Shown here in pieces: positions 6,257-8,510 of a stretch of 8,510 nt of DNA; the first letter of the stretch is position 1, and every line of letters starts with the position of its first letter. The DNA comes from Sulfurovum sp. (lineage in GTDB: Bacteria > Campylobacterota > Campylobacteria > Campylobacterales > Sulfurovaceae), in the NCBI GenBank assembly GCA_021159425.1, contig JAGGRU010000404.1, positions 1-8,510 on the forward strand, written 5' to 3'. A program made the position numbers and the translations under genes. The notes under the pieces were generated by a model. It had not been told where the DNA came from, did no database searches, and worked only from the letters and a program-made list of their open reading frames with translations.

Positions 6257-8510
6257 TACTTTATATATGACCGAATACATCAATGGTACATAATAAAGAT
6301 TCAGCACCGTGGCCCAGGCAATACCAAAGCCCAAAGAGATCGCCATCGGTTGAATGATAAGCGCTTGTCCGCTTGCAAAAAAGATCATACTTGAAAGCCC
6401 GAGTACCGTAGTAATAGAAGTCAGCAGGATCGGTCTGAGCCTATGTCCTGCTTTTTCCATCATTTCACTTTGATTTTTGGTATTTTTTATAAAACTAAGC
6501 ATGATCAAACCGTCATTTACTACAACCCCGGCAAGTCCTATCATACCCATGACTCCGGGCATAGTTAAGTTGATTCCCATGATATAGGTCCCCACAAGTG
6601 CTCCGACAATAGAAAGAGGGATGGTAGATATGATGATAAGAGGCAAGACCAAAGAGTTGAACATCCATACCAATGAGATAAAGATGAGGAACATAGCGAT
6701 AAGTGCCGCCTGACTCATCTCTTTTTTCATTTTATTATTCTCTTTCTCTTCACCTTTAATAATGACTTTTATACCCTCTTTTTCAAACTTTGCAAGCAGA
6801 GGTTTTACCTTTTTCATCACTTCTGTTGGCAATATGGTCTTACTCTCTACTCTTGCTATCACGGTACGTACTCTGTCAGCATCTTCTTTAAAGATCTTGA
6901 CGTAAGATTTTTTGTATAAAAAATCACAGATCTCATCCAGTCTTACCACCGACTGTCCGTCCGGTGTTGTAAGTTGTACTGATCTTATTTTAAGCTCACT
7001 GTCTTTATTTGGATCTTCTATACGTACACGTATCAAACCCTTGTCATCAAACATTTTCCCGTATTCACCTTTTAAAAAAGAACCTTTTAAAACAGAGGTC
7101 ACATATGCTTCAGAGAAACCCAGCATTTGACCGTATTCGTTCACACGAAGTTTTAACTCCTGCACACCCTCTTTTGCATTGTCAGTCACATCAAAAACAC
7201 CTTCTATGCCTGAGAGTGTTTTTTTAAGTTCATTAATGGCTTGAAGTTGTTGTTTTTCATCTAGTCCATTAAAACCGATCTCTATGTCATGTCCTACTAT
7301 CCCTGTTTGAGGAACAAAAATATTGATCTCTGAAAAAAGCTTTTCTCCATTGGGTAACTTCAACTGTCTAAATGCTTCAATGACATTTTTTTGCGTATCT
7401 TTTGCAATTTCCTGTGCTTTCTTCTCTCTGATCATATCGGTACCGTCATACTCTAAAGAGAATATGGGATTTAAATAAGTATCAAAAAAATTCTCTGCTG
7501 CTTTTTCATGTAAGTTAATAAAAATATGAAAAAGATTGTTACCCGTTTCAAAGGTCTGATCTGAATTGAAAAGCAATCCTATGATGGATGTGATGGAAGA
7601 AACTTCTCCTTTACCGTCTCCCTGACTTCGATAATATGCTAAAAGTTTATGCTCCAGATCGGTCACATATTTTTCAGTATCTTCCAGTTTGGAATTTACA
7701 TCTATCTTTCCACTCAAATATATTTGAGTCGAATCAAATTCAGGAAAAAGTTTAAACTTCGTGATACTAAACATGCCTACAGTGGATAAGAGAATAAATA
7801 CTATGAGTAAAAACAGGGAACGCTTTTTTCTTTTTAATAATGTTTGTAGCAACTTTTCATACTGTACATCAAGTCTAACCCAAAAGTTATTTCTGTCATG
7901 ATCTGCTTTTGTATCTTTCATGGAGAATAACTCTTTGGAGTGCAGCGGCAAAAAATAAAATGCTTCAAACAAAGAAGAGACGAGCAAAATGGAGATCATG
8001 ACCGGTAATACTTTCATGAACATACCCATTTCGCCGGAAAGTATGAGAAGCGGCAAGAAAGAAAATACCGTAGTAAGTGTTGCCGTAAGCACCGCAGGGA
8101 ACATTTCTACAGAACCGTCTATGGCAGCCTCACGTGGTGTTTTACCCATTTCCATATGCCTGTAAATATTTTCTGCCACAACAATAGCCTCATCAACCAG
8201 CATACCCAGTGCGATAAGTGCACCCAAAAGGGTCAACATATTCAAACTGTAACCGATCATATCTGCAGAGATCAAGGTGATCATAAAACTTGCAGGTATT
8301 CCTATGGCAACGACAAGTGCGATCTTATAGTTTACAGACATAAAGAGTGCCAAAAAAACCAGTATCAGACCAAAAAGAATGTTGGAGGAGACAAGGTTAA
8401 GTCTGTTTTTGATCCATATGGAAGTATCGGTATAAACTTCAAGTACTACGTCTTTATACTCTTTCTGCACCTCTTTAAGTAAGTGTTTGATCTCTTTACT
8501 AAGAGCGATC
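6245..8510 (-). CDS. RND-family inner-membrane efflux permease (AcrB/HAE1-like), N-terminus beyond the window
   Basis: This is a proton-driven inner-membrane pump subunit that would work with a periplasmic adaptor and an outer-membrane channel. The frame is open to the right edge and gives 754 residues. RND permeases have about 1000-1050, so roughly the first 280-300 (TM1 and most of the first periplasmic loop) are missing; a GTG at 8470 is internal, not the start. Visible parts: the TM2-TM6 block with GMLVDEAIVVAENIYRH, the family signature in TM4 (acidic pair at fragment residues 106-107); a cytoplasmic link with KRKKRS and TM7; a large second periplasmic loop; and TM8-TM12 with GVVVNDGLIML in TM10 and RLRPILLTS. 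The proton-relay positions read Asp-Glu in TM4 and Asn-Asp in TM10, unlike AcrB (Asp-Asp and Lys). Substrate is unknown. The stop lies 73 nt before the next gene and no clear terminator is seen, so some read-through is possible. Confidence 0.92.
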   Translation of the reverse strand, partial: IALSKEIKHLLKEVQKEYKDVVLEVYTDTSIWIKNRLNLVSSNILFGLILVFLALFMSVNYKIALVVAIGIPASFMITLISADMIGYSLNMLTLLGALIALGMLVDEAIVVAENIYRHMEMGKTPREAAIDGSVEMFPAVLTATLTTVFSFLPLLILSGEMGMFMKVLPVMISILLVSSLFEAFYFLPLHSKELFSMKDTKADHDRNNFWVRLDVQYEKLLQTLLKRKKRSLFLLIVFILLSTVGMFSITKFKLFPEFDSTQIYLSGKIDVNSKLEDTEKYVTDLEHKLLAYYRSQGDGKGEVSSITSIIGLLFNSDQTFETGNNLFHIFINLHEKAAENFFDTYLNPIFSLEYDGTDMIREKKAQEIAKDTQKNVIEAFRQLKLPNGEKLFSEINIFVPQTGIVGHDIEIGFNGLDEKQQLQAINELKKTLSGIEGVFDVTDNAKEGVQELKLRVNEYGQMLGFSEAYVTSVLKGSFLKGEYGKMFDDKGLIRVRIEDPNKDSELKIRSVQLTTPDGQSVVRLDEICDFLYKKSYVKIFKEDADRVRTVIARVESKTILPTEVMKKVKPLLAKFEKEGIKVIIKGEEKENNKMKKEMSQAALIAMFLIFISLVWMFNSLVLPLIIISTIPLSIVGALVGTYIMGINLTMPGVMGMIGLAGVVVNDGLIMLSFIKNTKNQSEMMEKAGHRLRPILLTSITTVLGLSSMIFFASGQALIIQPMAISLGFGIAWATVLNLYYVPLMYSVIYKVKEH

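Noticed and set aside
8468..8470. GTG at 8470 as the start of the RND gene
   Set aside because: The frame stays open to the right edge with RND-like sequence, and the protein would lack TM1 and the first periplasmic loop.
1..8510. tRNA, rRNA or riboswitch genes
   Set aside because: Gaps between genes are short (73 and 142 nt) and neither shows a cloverleaf or a known riboswitch core.

Overview
The window is AT-rich bacterial chromosome, and every gene lies on the minus strand, so transcription runs from the right edge to the left. Gene content and order point to the Campylobacterota (Epsilonproteobacteria), most likely a free-living Sulfurovum/Sulfurimonas-type organism. The run polyprenyl synthase - hemA - proS - FxsA-family membrane protein - hemC matches, from memory, the order in Campylobacter jejuni and in part Helicobacter pylori. 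The genus is an inference, because no search could be run.

Right part (8510 to 6245): the C-terminal three quarters of an RND-family inner-membrane efflux permease. The gene enters from beyond the right edge and ends at 6245. A 73-nt gap (6172-6244) follows, with a good TATAAT -10 box, and appears to hold the promoter of the next operon.

Centre (6171 to 1842): a tightly packed cluster. A long-chain polyprenyl diphosphate synthase (quinone side chain) is joined by TAATG to hemA (glutamyl-tRNA reductase). hemA is joined by GTGA to proS (prolyl-tRNA synthetase), and an FxsA-family membrane protein follows 3 nt after proS. The cluster combines quinone and tetrapyrrole precursor synthesis, both needed for respiratory chains, with a translation gene.

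Left part (1897 to 1): a periplasmic thioredoxin-fold protein with a CPFC motif begins inside the FxsA gene (56-nt overlap) and sits between fxsA and hemC, where relatives known to me have no gene. After its stop comes the only sizeable non-coding stretch (922-1063). It holds two copies of a 25-nt palindromic unit in opposite orientation, whose hairpin stems differ by a compensated base pair. hemC (hydroxymethylbilane synthase) follows and is cut by the left edge close to its natural end.

Most of the window is conserved housekeeping sequence. No new system of the defence or mobile type is visible. The points most worth a second look are the paired palindromic units upstream of hemC, the inserted and overlapping dsb-like gene, and the glutamine in HemA at a position where the family normally has histidine.
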